Of a stretch of 64,000 bases of DNA, positions 19,337 through 29,215 are shown one piece after another. The stretch is taken from NCBI RefSeq assembly GCF_000143415.4, contig NW_003314275.1, positions 1,375,999-1,439,998 on the forward strand, given 5' to 3'. The notes beneath the pieces were generated by a model that searched no databases, was not told the origin of the DNA, and saw only the letters and a program-made list of their open reading frames with translations. The position numbers and the translations under genes were made by a program. Origin of the DNA: Selaginella moellendorffii (lineage: Eukaryota; Streptophyta; Lycopodiopsida; Selaginellales; Selaginellaceae). Within the stretch, counting starts at the first letter, position 1. Each line of letters begins with the position of its first letter.

Positions 19337-21472
19337 ATGGGGGTTCTTTCTCTGCCTTGCATTGCGTGTGTCGCGTCTAGGTCACAAGGCACGGCCCTTG
19401 CGCCTCACAATCGCGTGGCGGGATGCAGGAAAGAGAGGCGTGGCGCGCTCACTGTCGTCGCTTCGTCTCCGGGAAGTGATGGACACTCGGCTCGTCGCGA
19501 AATTTCAGCTCGGGAGGGATATTTCAGGCTTTTCTCCAATGTCAACGAAGCTACGTTGAAGCACGAGCCAGGTTTGTGGACGATTTCTCTGAGAATTTCG
19601 TGTTTTCTACATAGCTGCTGTAGGGAGCCTAGTGAGTGCCATTTTTCTCGTTGCGGGGACAACAGTAAGAAATATTGTCACAGCCTATTCAAGGCTGATT
19701 TTTTTTTCTTTTCTGTGATTGCTGTCAAAGATTGGAGCTGGAGTTTTGGCTATTCCTGCCGTAACAGAGGAGTCTGGGTTCGCAGCATCATCTCTAACTT
19801 GCAGCATTTGCTGGCTATACATGGTATGGAAGATTTCCATTATTATTCGACTGGTTGAGTGGAAGATTAGTTCTCAGGTTGCTACGGGATTGCTAGTAGC
19901 AGAAGTTAACGTGAGCACTATGTGTGAACTTGGCTCCGGTGGCGTATCGATTGTAAGCTGTTTTCCAGTTCTAGGACATGTCTGCTGATTGCCGATTGCT
20001 TTCAACAGGTTTCCATGGCTGAGAGAACTTTAGGAGCGATTGGAGTTCGGTTTGCCAGGTTTCTATCCTTTAATACGCACCATTCTTTGAGCTCACCTTG
20101 TGTTACTGGCAGCTTGGCATACCTTTTCATTCACTATGCTTTGCTGGTGGCTTATGTGGCTCGATCTGCTGATATCATATCAAACGCCAGTGGTGCTCCT
20201 CTGTGTGTCACTGTCCGTAACTCTTCTTTTTTCTTGTCTTTGACTCTTGTGCTTGACTGCTACTTTCTTTCAGATGGGCTAGTGCGCTACTCTTCACTGG
20301 AATATTTGGCGGGCTATGCTACAGTGGGAGGTGAAAGAAGCTCGTCATTATAACATTGCTCCAACCCGGTCCCTAATTGCAGCCAGCGTATAATCGGGGC
20401 GTTTAATGGAGCTTTGGTACTTGGAATAATTGCAAGTTTTATCTCCCTTGTGGTAAGGTCTCATATATGGTATGGTTTACTAACGCTTATACAAAGACAA
20501 TTGTGGCATAGGCTGTTTCAACAGGATATATAGAGCCTGAATTACTCCTGCGAGCCAATTTTGCTGCAGTGCCTAGAAGCGTTCCTGTGATTGCATTGGC
20601 ATTTGTCTACCAGGTACTGTTTTGTCTTAAACTTGGTTGCTATCATATTTTTACGTGACAGAATGTAGTTCCTGTTATTTGTACCAATCTTGAAGGGGAC
20701 CTCAAAAAGATAAGGTACACGGGGCTTTACTTTCTTATGCATTATAGAACTTAGTTCCTAAGTCTTTAGGACCGCCATTGTGGCCGGGACTGCCATTCCC
20801 TTGGCAATGTTTATTGTATGGGATGCCGTTATTCTTGGCAGCGTATACCCGGGAGCCGGAAACTCATCTCTTTCAGATCCATTGATGCAATTGCGATCAC
20901 AAAGCGGCATCATAAGCGTACGTTTGTGCTGTTTCTCAATCGTTGTAAATAATTTCGTTTTTGTAACAGCCTCTGGTGGAAGTATTCTCGCTGCTGGCCA
21001 TCACGACGTCTTATATCGGTTTTGTGCTTGGTCTGTCGGACTTTGTCGCCGATTGTAAGTGCTGATTGATTTCCCGAAAGCTTATGGTAGCTTCTTGTTA
21101 GTGCTCAAGCTCCCGGGTGGCGGATCCAGAAAACCTTTACCATATGCCGTGACTCTGCTTCCTCCAGCAGCACTCGCGTTACTATCTCCGGACATATTTT
21201 TCAAAGCTTTGGATTTTGCTGGTGCCTACGGCGGTAAGCTGTTGGACAAAAACAAGATGCTTCGCCTTATCACTTTTTTGTTTCTCTTTTTCACTGCAGT
21301 GCTAGTCTTGTTTGGTATTTTGCCGGCATCTATGGCCTGGTCACAAAGATACTCGACATCTTCTTTACCTGCTGTTCCTCCTATGGTTCCTGGAGGTCGT
21401 TTGGCACTGGGTGTGATGATAACAGGAGCTGGCTTCATCATTACTACACAGTTTTTGAGCACATTCTCGTGA
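19337..21472 (+). CDS. Tryptophan/tyrosine-permease-like amino-acid transporter, unit 1 copy (470 aa, 14 exons)
   Basis: Exons: 19,337-19,571; 19,615-19,664; 19,731-19,823; 19,878-19,952; 20,009-20,058; 20,113-20,202; 20,274-20,330; 20,383-20,452; 20,512-20,613; 20,662-20,714; 20,770-20,917; 20,970-21,054; 21,102-21,233; 21,300-21,472. All junctions are GT-AG and keep frame, giving 1413 nt. The product has about 11 hydrophobic segments, starting with GAGVLAIPAVTEESGF, followed by AEVNVSTMCELGSGGVSI, YIEPELLLRANF and VPVICTNLEGDLKKIR. This is the HAAAP/aromatic amino-acid permease family (PF03222), known in plants and bacteria. The first exon (about 78 residues, Ser/Arg-rich, few acids) looks like a plastid transit peptide; location in the envelope is inference. 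Confidence 0.85.
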
Positions 21473-21559
21473 GCAAAATGCTTTATGATCGATCAAAGTA
21501 TCAGCTTTCCAAGCTCTATCAGATTACTTTACGATAAGTCTATCTTGAGAGTGAGTGTT

Positions 21560-22430
21560 TGAATTCGATGCAAATTGCTAGCTGAATAAACTATGACATA
21601 AAAACTTTCATTCGAAATTTAGGGTCTTCTTCCTTGCACTGCTGGGATGGAGCGCACTCGTTCATGTCCCGGAAGCGATGGAGGGGCTCTCCAAATCCTA
21701 TCGTAATTTTTCAGTTCGCCAAGCTACATTCCCGGTTTGTGGACAATTTTGTAGAAAACTTTCGGATTTTCTGTATGGCTGTTGTTTAGTTTAGCCACAG
21801 GAATGGTGCGGAAGGTATTACTACTGTGGAGCTGGAAGTATGCGGACTGTCAGCTTGGCATACCTTTCACAGTCAGGGGGTATTTGATGGAACTTGGAAA
21901 TAGCTAAAAGTTCTATCGCTCTTGTGGTGAGAAGTTCCGCTATGTATTATTTCACACTTATCGCATGGACTGTTTCAGCAGGATTTGTCACTCTTGCGAA
22001 GCCAATTGTGCTGCTGCGTCCCTGCGATTGCATTCTACCAGGTAATTTTCATTGTAAAACTCTCATATCCAGGTGCTGGTCATCATACAATGAGCTTCTT
22101 TTTTCAGTGCTCTCAAGCAAAAGCTTTCTCATATCCCGTGACACTCAAGAGCACTCTCTAGATTTATTTTTTTGGGAGCACTGCTGTAAGTTCTTGTCAT
22201 GAAAAACCAGATGTTTGTCTCGTGATTCTACTCTTTACTACAGTGTTAGTAATTTTGCCTGGGGCCTCTTTGAATTGCTAAACAACGACCAAAATTTGTT
22301 GTGGGCTTGGAAGTATCAGATCTTCATCAAAGCCGAGTTCTCTCAAATCAAGAGCTTATTCAAAAATGTCTCAATGTCAGTAGGCTGGATTTTCCTATTG
22401 CTGTTATTCTGCATAAAAGGTAACGAGTCA
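21560..22430 (+). pseudogene. Decayed second permease copy, unit 1
   Basis: Patches match the permease gene in order: GTTTGTGGAC region of intron 1, the SLAYLF stretch (CAGCTTGGCATACCTTT), the exon with ATCTCCCTTGTG joined to TTCAGCAGGAT, and the CCAGGTA donor. Large parts are missing and stops are frequent. The same remnant is in unit 2 (31,440-32,305), so it decayed before the 9.87-kb duplication. Confidence 0.7.
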
Positions 22431-22436
22431 GATTGC

Positions 22437-23786
22437 TTATGATCGGTAGTCACAATTGTTACTTACCCTTGGTTTTGCTACTAAAGCAGCTCGAAAGCTA
22501 TTCTCTGTCACTGCCGAGTCTATAGACGTGACCGACAATCCTAAGCTCCACAGGTAGTTGAGCAGCTGAAGCATAACGTCCTGACGCTGTGGTCTTCTTC
22601 TATATATCCGGATGGCAAAAGTTCCTTCAACGTCGAGAGCATTCACAGACAACTCATCTCGATCGTCACTGGTTGTAAGTTCTGTCTTGATTGCCCCGAT
22701 CTCTGCTCCTGGGCCGGCCGTTTCTTCTGTTGTTGCCTTGCTGTTCTCTAACTGTGCTACCCTTGTTTGTAGGTATTGCCTGTGATCTATTGCTCCTTGC
22801 AGCACAGATAACTTATCCTGCGAGCAAAGAATGTAAGAGCTTTCATCGATCTCGGATTGATCTTACTTACCTTCGTTTTGAATGGGATCAACGACCTCAA
22901 CCTCGAAATGCTGTCCTTGTGCCTCCTCCTTCGGTTTCGCTCGGCGTCTATGTGTATAGTTCGGGTACGTGCATCTTCTCCTCCTGACATAGTTTGTGTT
23001 GGTCCTTGTGCTAAGCCACGTGCTCGTTTTCTTACTTCTTCTATTTGAGCTAGTGCTAGCAGCATCCTCTTGATCATTGCCTGCGAGGTAGTGGGAATTG
23101 CCATGCTCTTCTGCTGGAGCGGATCCCATTTTCTAAATGCCGTGGCTGAACTAGTGTCGAATTGCGTTCCTAGGCTTGAAGTTGCTTGATAGATTGTCGT
23201 CCAGTCTGACGTCGTGTAACTTTGATGATGCAGGCCAGGGATGTCCAGCGATGCCTCGGAAGGAGATTGTGAGAAAATGGATGACGTCGAGGTTGAGGGA
23301 TGTTCCGTGGATACTGGCAATGCAACAGGAGCAGCATACAGGAATGTTCTTATAGTCTGGAGCAAGGAGTCGGTCTCAAGAATCTACAAGGTGAACAAGA
23401 TTAGAAACGACTCTAAGCTTGGATTGTCTTACAGTTTCCGTGGAACCAATTTCCAGGACGCCATCCAGCAGCGGGATGCACAGGAGGCTCTGGATGATTG
23501 TGGCCTAAAATGCAGGTAAGGAAAGGAAACAAAGCTTGCTTCAGTTTTGTCAAAGTCAAGGACTTACTTGCAGGAAATCTCTTTGCTCGAGCACTGAGGT
23601 GTTCGTGACATTCACGCCTGTGACCCATACGTGCTCGCGTCTGATCGCTGCTATACCGGCATGCCTGAAAGGTGAAAAAAGCCTTTTTTTATTCAAACTT
23701 CGCGCTGAAAACTCTCAATACCCATGTCCGAATGGAAACTGGCAGGACTTGTAAGCTGTGTAGAACAGCGCTTGCTGGAAACTGCA
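22437..23786 (-). pseudogene. bHLH-MYC transcription factor, unit 1 copy, 5'-truncated
   Basis: Same exons 3-6 as the complete copy at 32,313-34,015, including the basic-helix-loop-helix ([19 protein letters not shown], then the next exon [10 protein letters not shown]). Exon 1 with the start codon and the first part of exon 2 are absent because unit 1 ends at 23,786, inside exon 2, and continues into block A. No promoter or normal start remains, so a functional full protein is unlikely. Exons 5 and 6 (22,871-23,383 and 22,437-22,817) are still open, and an internal Met could give a short protein with only the bHLH half. The splice sites are kept. Confidence 0.8.
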
Positions 23787-24762
23787 AATCAAAGGAACGC
23801 CTTCATCTCCGCAAGCGACTGCCAAACAAACAGAATAGCGAATGATTTTTTATAAGATACTGTAGAAACTGACTAGCAACTCGAGGAACCTTTCCTGTTC
23901 ATACGAAATGGTCGCGACCATTCGTCACAGGAGCTCGAAGACCTGACTTGTTGGATGGACACCTGAGACAAACAAGAAAACGAACCAGAGGCGATGAACC
24001 ATTCTTGAGTTTCATCCCTTGTGCCTGCGGGCGCCACTCTCCTTAAATCTCTACAGCCAAGCAATACATTCTAGTGATCGCTCTAAACGAATTTCCAGGA
24101 GACAGAGAAGAAGAAGTACCTTCGTCCTATCGCTGCAAAACCACACAAGGATAGCCCTCTTGGAGAACTTTAGTTTCATCCTCGAGGACCTTGAGTCCAG
24201 CACAGCTCACAACTTCGGCAGTCGGCCGGAAAAGATGTTCATGGAAAAAATAGAGAGAAACCTTAGTAACAGTGTAAACAAAAGTTTGCTACCAGACACA
24301 AACGCTTTCGGCGTCAAGAAACGTCCAAGGCCTTTTAAGATCGACTCGGGCAACTTTCTTGCGCTTCTAAAAAGGAGCTTCGGAGGAGCAAGGCCGCATC
24401 ACCCCTGATAAAAAAAACTCGTTAGTTCCAACACTTCTTACTTATCTCTGCTTACCATTCACAATAAGGTACTTTGGAAAGAGGCCAAAGCTATGCCGCA
24501 GCGCATCCAGGCTTCCAAACCCGATCAAAAGGCACAGTAGTGCTGCCAGATTACATGCCAATCCAATATTCGATGCCGGCTGTTCCACAGAATCGAAAAC
24601 AAATGCGACATGAGGAAAGCAAACAAGTTGAGGAGCTACGCCCTCATTCGATCGATCAGATCAGATGGGCGGTCCCTCTTGAAAACAAATGGGATTCGAA
24701 AGAAAACCCAACGAAAGAACAAAGAACTTTATTTTTTTTATTCCACAAGCAACAGAGCAGCG
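23786..24762. repeat. Duplicated block A, downstream copy
   Basis: Region 3' of the SET gene, related to 11,600-12,640. Single-copy-looking DNA with no gene recognised. It joins the truncated bHLH exon at 23,786 with an AACTGCAAATCAAA junction, which also appears at 11,609 in the upstream copy. Confidence 0.75.
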
Positions 24763-25743
24763 TCAACCCTGTGATTCGCGCATGCGAGCTCGCACAATCG
24801 CGGCTGTTTCATCGCAAGGGCAAATCTTGTCCGCTACTTCGAGGTAGAACTCCCACAGGCCCAATTCTAGGGCCAAGATCCCGAGCATAGGATACACCAC
24901 ACCTCTAAGCCCTTCTTTTTCGGCGGCATTCACAATCGCAGTAAGCGCTTCGAACTTCCGATCGGTATCTTCGGGTGTTCTCTCCTCTTTCTTTTCAAAA
25001 GAAGAAGCGTGGGACTCCAAGAGATTAGTGATAGTTGTGGGAAGCGTGTCTTCCTCCTTGCATCGAGAACAGTAGCAGCTTTTGATTCCAAATGGTCGGA
25101 GCTCCTGGTGGCGCTGGAACGCTGGCGCGAGCACGTTGATATATGCAATTGAGATTTCGTCTCCAGCGGAAACAGGCTTCGTCGTCCTCACGCAAAGGAC
25201 GGTGGAGTTCGCTAGGTAGGCCACGTAGGCGTTAGGGCTGCAGGAATGATTGATGAGAGATGTGTACCGCCCGAGGACATGGGTTTGTGACGCTGAAAAA
25301 AACGAGAAGTATGATAAGACTGTAAGAAGGGGAAAAAAAAAAAAAAAAAAACCTGCATTCACAAATACATTCGTGTCCCACACGCGTTTAGCATGTTCCG
25401 GATCGATATCCGCGATTGCAGCTGAGAAATCCGGAGGAGTAGAGTATGCACGGGTGGTACCGTCATGAAGTTGACTCACATCCCCCAAGCATTGAAGAAC
25501 GTGGATAGGACTGTCTTTTCCTATTTCTTTTGCGGAGAGAAGAGCACTCTCGAGCAGTACTAGAGTCCCTGGATCTATATCGCAGATCGCACAGATACCG
25601 CGACCTTCCCCCACTGCTTGGATTTGGACATCTTCCGACAGGTACGGACTAAAAGAGATGCCTATCATTCTTTCCTCTCTTTCTAAAACCCTAGCAAAGT
25701 TTTCCATGACAGAATGAAAGCAAAGGAGCACGGATTCAACCAA
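24763..25743 (-). CDS. SET-domain protein (SMYD/class VII-like), 306 aa after splicing
   Basis: Two exons. The intron at 25,293-25,352 is 60 bp, GT-AG, with a long T tract (about 19), and would read through in frame as a Phe run if retained. SET landmarks: GRGICAICDIDPGTLVLLE; NHSCSPNAYVAYLANSTVLC (SAM/substrate site); GDEISIAYIN; and post-SET-like CYCSRC. Such proteins are lysine methyltransferases; the compact form with the SET domain interrupted by a variable insert resembles SMYD/class VII members. The frame starts at 25,743; a second Met at 25,707 (MENFARVL) is an equally good start. Promoter side holds CCAAT repeats. A broken counterpart is at 12,650-15,090. Confidence 0.85.
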   Translation of the reverse strand: MVESVLLCFHSVMENFARVLEREERMIGISFSPYLSEDVQIQAVGEGRGICAICDIDPGTLVLLESALLSAKEIGKDSPIHVLQCLGDVSQLHDGTTRAYSTPPDFSAAIADIDPEHAKRVWDTNVFVNAGFFFFFFPLLTVLSYFSFFSASQTHVLGRYTSLINHSCSPNAYVAYLANSTVLCVRTTKPVSAGDEISIAYINVLAPAFQRHQELRPFGIKSCYCSRCKEEDTLPTTITNLLESHASSFEKKEERTPEDTDRKFEALTAIVNAAEKEGLRGVVYPMLGILALELGLWEFYLEVADKICPCDETAAIVRARMRESQG

Positions 25744-25764
25744 ATGTATTTATAAGTTTGCTCC

Positions 25765-26090
25765 GCAAATCAGAGCGCAAGACTAGGATGGCAATCTTAG
25801 CCGTTAAATTTCCCTCAAGCCAACGCCAATCACAGCGCAGGACGAGGATGGGCAATCTTAGCCGCTGAATTTCCCGCTCAACTTTAAGCCGACGCGACGT
25901 TGCGCCAATCACAGCGCAGGACCCGGATCAACTCTCAGCCAATCACAGCACAGGACCGGGATGGGCAATCTTAACCGTCGAATTTCCCGCTCCGACGTTG
26001 AGCCAATCACAGCGCAGGACCAAAGGCTTAACCATTGAATTTCCCGGACGCGAGGTTGCGCCAATCACAGCGCAGGACCGGGATCGGCCC
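25765..26090. repeat. Minisatellite with five CCAAT boxes between the SET gene and unit 2
   Basis: The motif CCAATCACAGC(G/A)CAGGAC recurs at 25,826, 25,905, 25,939, 26,003 and 26,061, with a degraded copy near 25,765. Spacings are 79, 34, 64 and 58 bp. Spacer parts GGGCAATCTTA(G/A)CCG and GAATTTCCC also repeat. It lies just upstream of the SET gene (minus strand). CCAAT is the NF-Y site. The unit 1 counterpart (16,130-16,200) has only degenerate copies (AGCACAGGACCAGGAT and others). Confidence 0.9.
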
Positions 26091-26154
26091 CAGCTACCGT
26101 CCGATCGTTTAACTCTTTCGTGCAAGACACAGCGGGAGAAATTCTGTAAAAAAG

Positions 26155-26480
26155 CTAGCACACAAGTGCTGCTCGAGAAAACCAACTTACTTCCAAGGAC
26201 GCCTTTTTGGCAAGCTTCGCGTTGGTTGCTGTGGTCTCTTCGCCTGTTACGAGGGTGATGCGAGCCTTTTGAAACAGCCACCTTACGTTGAGTGTCAGCT
26301 TTCCATCTGTGAGAACAAGCTGAGAGGCCGCCATTTTGAGCACTGAGACTACATCCAGATTTTGCAGCCTGTAAGAAACCCTTTCAGCATCTAGACTGCC
26401 AATCAAGCTGTTACCAGAGTCGAGGTTGCAAAGTTGAGCCTTGAAAGCAACAACAAAGTTTGCTCAAAATTCCCACACGA
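26155..26480 (-). pseudogene. Exon-like piece of an unrecognised gene, unit 2
   Basis: Minus strand frame NSLIGSLDAERVSYRLQNLD continues to VVSVLKMAASQLVLTDGKL and then TLN before a GTAAGG donor-like site. It may be a real exon between an acceptor-like TTTCAAG and this donor. No domain is recognised and no flanking exons can be joined with confidence. Confidence 0.4.
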
Positions 26481-26891
26481 TCCAACCGGTTCATGCTCCA
26501 CTTGTCTGACGATTGGCGATTTGTTTCTCCAGTGAGACAATGAGAAAAAGGCCTCGATGGTAACGAAGCATGGAGCTGCACGAAAATTAACGAGAAAAAA
26601 AAGAGGTTTTTTTTCTACCACGACTCCACCACGAAATCACACAAAAGCGCTTGCTCAAGAGAATCACTTTGATTCTTGTCGGGATGCCCCCCACACGCCG
26701 GCGCAGCGGCCCTGCCACAAAAAAAATCGTGTTTTAGAAGCAATGAAACGAACCAGAGGATGAATTCAATGAAACGCATCAGGACCAGAGGATGGAAGAT
26801 CGAAAAAGAAACCGACGGCAGGATTTGGGTGCTGCTCCCTGTTCTAGGGTTCTTCCATCTAAGGTTGTGAGGGCCTTGGCAATACTGAAGT

Positions 26892-28281
26892 ATGTATGTG
26901 TTGCGGGGTGATGGGGAGGTGGACAGGCGGAGACAGTCGCAAATGCGACTGAGGGGCATGCTTGGAAGAGGAAGAGAGCCTCTCAAAGGGAACAACAACC
27001 TCTATCTCAGGCTAGCAAGGCAAGAAGAAGAAGATCACCCTCCGGAGGAAGAGAGTTGCCTGGTAGCACTCGATCCGGCGCTGTGGAAGGGCCTGCCGGC
27101 GCTGCTGCTGCTCAAGATCCTTGTCGACCATCTCCCCTTGGATCGCCTCTTCCGCCTTGCCGACGGCGACTGGGAGCTCACCGCCGCCATTCTCGCGCAG
27201 CCCTTGAAGCGCGACAAGTATGCGCTGCTGCTCCCGAATCAAAGCCTCGTCTTGCACAACTTTGGTGGAGTCGAGGAGAGCTCTGCTTCTACTCCTCGAG
27301 ATCTGCCGCCCAGGTGGAAGAGGTTCCGAATCAGACTCGATGAGAGGGATGGTCAGAGCTCGTCGCAGAGGCGCCTCCTCGCCGTGTCTCCGCGCGGGCT
27401 GTTGGTTCTCTACTGCACCACAGGTGAAGGCGACGCGGGAAATCGTCACTCCCTGCTCTGCTACAGCCTAGATCCGGAGCAGCCGCAGCACCAAGCTTCC
27501 GTTTTGCTTCCAGCAGAGTATGATCATGACGGCGGTGGCGTCCAAGCTTGCCAAGTCGTGCATCCCGGCTGCAAGGATGATCAGTGGTGGTATCAGATCG
27601 TCATCTTGTATGCGGCAGGGAGCAAAGCTCTGGTTTTTGACTCGCGCTCCCTCTCCTGGAACACGGTGCGCAAGGCGAGCGCCGCGGAAAGGGACGTCTT
27701 TATCACTAGCAGCTGCGAGGCCATCCATCTCCCCACCAAGTCAATCTCGCATGTTGTGCTGCCTCTGGGGCTCCATTGCCAGCACCCTGAGGCGATCCAG
27801 ACCCAAGACTCCACCTATTTGTTTCTTGTTGCAGCAATCGGCAAAGCCACAGGTAAAAAACACTTTTTTTTCTTTTCTGTTCTGATGAAGCTGCCAAATC
27901 TCTGCAGCCGACTATCGCTGGGCGAGAACCCCAGCTTTGGATGCTGCAAATGGTGTGAGCTACACTCTAGTTTTCATATCTTCTTTCTCACAATGTGTAT
28001 GAGCAGGCATCCATGAGAATTCCCCAGTGGTGCTCGGTGGCTTGAGGATGGATGGGGAGACTGGAGACTGGGAACTCCTCCCAGGTCCTAGGGACGAAGT
28101 GTGCCGAGCTTTGGTGCTGCCGGAGCTGTGGTGCCTGGGAGTCGCGGGTTGCGTGGGCGTTTTTGTCGACTCCAAGAAGCGCTTGCTCTCGTGCTTGGTC
28201 GATCCGTGGAGCTGGTATATCAGCAGCTCCGTCAAGAGCTGGAACCTGGATGGCAAAATCATCCAGATAGTCTCTCCATGA
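26892..28281 (+). CDS. F-box protein, unit 2 copy (426 aa, 3 exons)
   Basis: Exons 26,892-27,852, 27,908-27,952 and 28,007-28,281, same structure as the 17,022 copy. The protein differs at only three seen positions in exon 1: Lys for Thr in NTVR(K)AS, Ser for Ala in KSI(S)HVV, and His for Leu in CQ(H)PEA. Both copies are open and keep splice sites, so both may be expressed. Upstream sequence differs: unit 2 has an extra segment of about 115 bp with AACCAGAGGATG repeated, which could change the promoter. Confidence 0.8.
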
Positions 28282-28739
28282 TCTTTTCTATTGTAAAGTG
28301 GACCAAGAGCCACAACAGGAATTTTACTCACAGATATAAGTATTTTGTTCCTTCTAGAAACGATTTGAATTCAAGTACTCCACTTCTTGGTGCTGTGTGC
28401 TACACGAAATCTCAAAAGAATTGGTTGTATAATGTGGCCTCGGCCACGAAAACAAAAACATACCTTGGAAGAAAGTTGGACGAGGCGGCCGTTTCATCGA
28501 AAGAGAAGCACCAAAGGAAAACTCACAGCAAATTCTTCGTGTGTAGAATCTTCCCCAGAGCCCATGAGGCCTGGCGCCGATCCTCTCGTTCGAGTTTTCC
28601 AAGTACTCGTTGCTACAGGTAGTAAATCGTCTTGAAGCTGACCTCGAATTGGTCAGCTCCAAGCAAGATAAGCTCCAGCAGCCCGAGCCCCGAAGCACAG
28701 GGACGCCGCTGGCAATTAGCTACGTCGTTGGTGACTTCG

Positions 28740-29110
28740 TGTATTAAAGGCTTTTGGACAGTTTATAGCGAAGCCCTTGTAATTCTTTCCAAGCTATGAG
28801 GAAAACCCTTCCAGAAAAGGTGATGGCCTTTGATTCCAAGAAATCTATTACTACTACTATCCGTGACATAGAAAAGCGCACGCCCAGGGATTCGCTCCGG
28901 ACGGACCGTGAGTCGCTGGAGTGGTAAAATTCGCGAAGGAGTTGCAGGGCAAGATTTGCATGGATGGATCGATCCCGACGTGAATACCGAGGAGCGGGAT
29001 TTGTAGGAATGTTCTTGGGCTCAAGGATGTCAAAGGAGAAATCGTGTGAAGGAGAAATCCATGGCGCAAAAGGAAAGAACAGATAAAACCTTATTAAAAG
29101 GAATTAATAA
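28740..29110 (+). pseudogene. Decayed copy of the small orphan gene, unit 2
   Basis: Same disabling changes as the unit 1 copy, plus a further short deletion after ACTACTATCC (the bases for AACGTGGGG are missing). So the gene died before the 9.87-kb duplication and has kept decaying. Confidence 0.85.
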
Positions 29111-29215
29111 AAGGAACTGCTAGTTTTAGGGCTTTTCGAAACGAATTAAGGGGGGAAGATAAAAGTGCTCTGTTTTTAGGGTTCTTTGTTTTAAGGTTAT
29201 CAATCTAAAGAAGAA

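Larger units (their letters stand above)
16290..23786 (+). repeat. Tandem segmental duplication, unit 1
   Basis: About 7.5 kb almost identical to 26,095-33,637. The offset is 9,870 bp at the F-box gene, 9,879 at the permease and 9,876 at the bHLH gene, so only a few small indels separate them. Substitutions are rare. The unit ends at 23,786 within a bHLH exon, where the sequence switches to block A at an AACTG junction. Block A plus this unit form the true repeated segment. Confidence 0.95.

Noticed and set aside
23413-23628. A minus-strand frame starting MGHRRECHEH
   Set aside because: It is a wrong-frame reading through bHLH exons 3 and 4; the correct frames give the MYC_N motifs.
16130-26090. 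Possible CRISPR-like spaced repeats near 25.8-26.1 kb
   Set aside because: Spacing is irregular (34-79 bp), spacers are themselves repeated, and the context is a plant nuclear promoter; it is a minisatellite.
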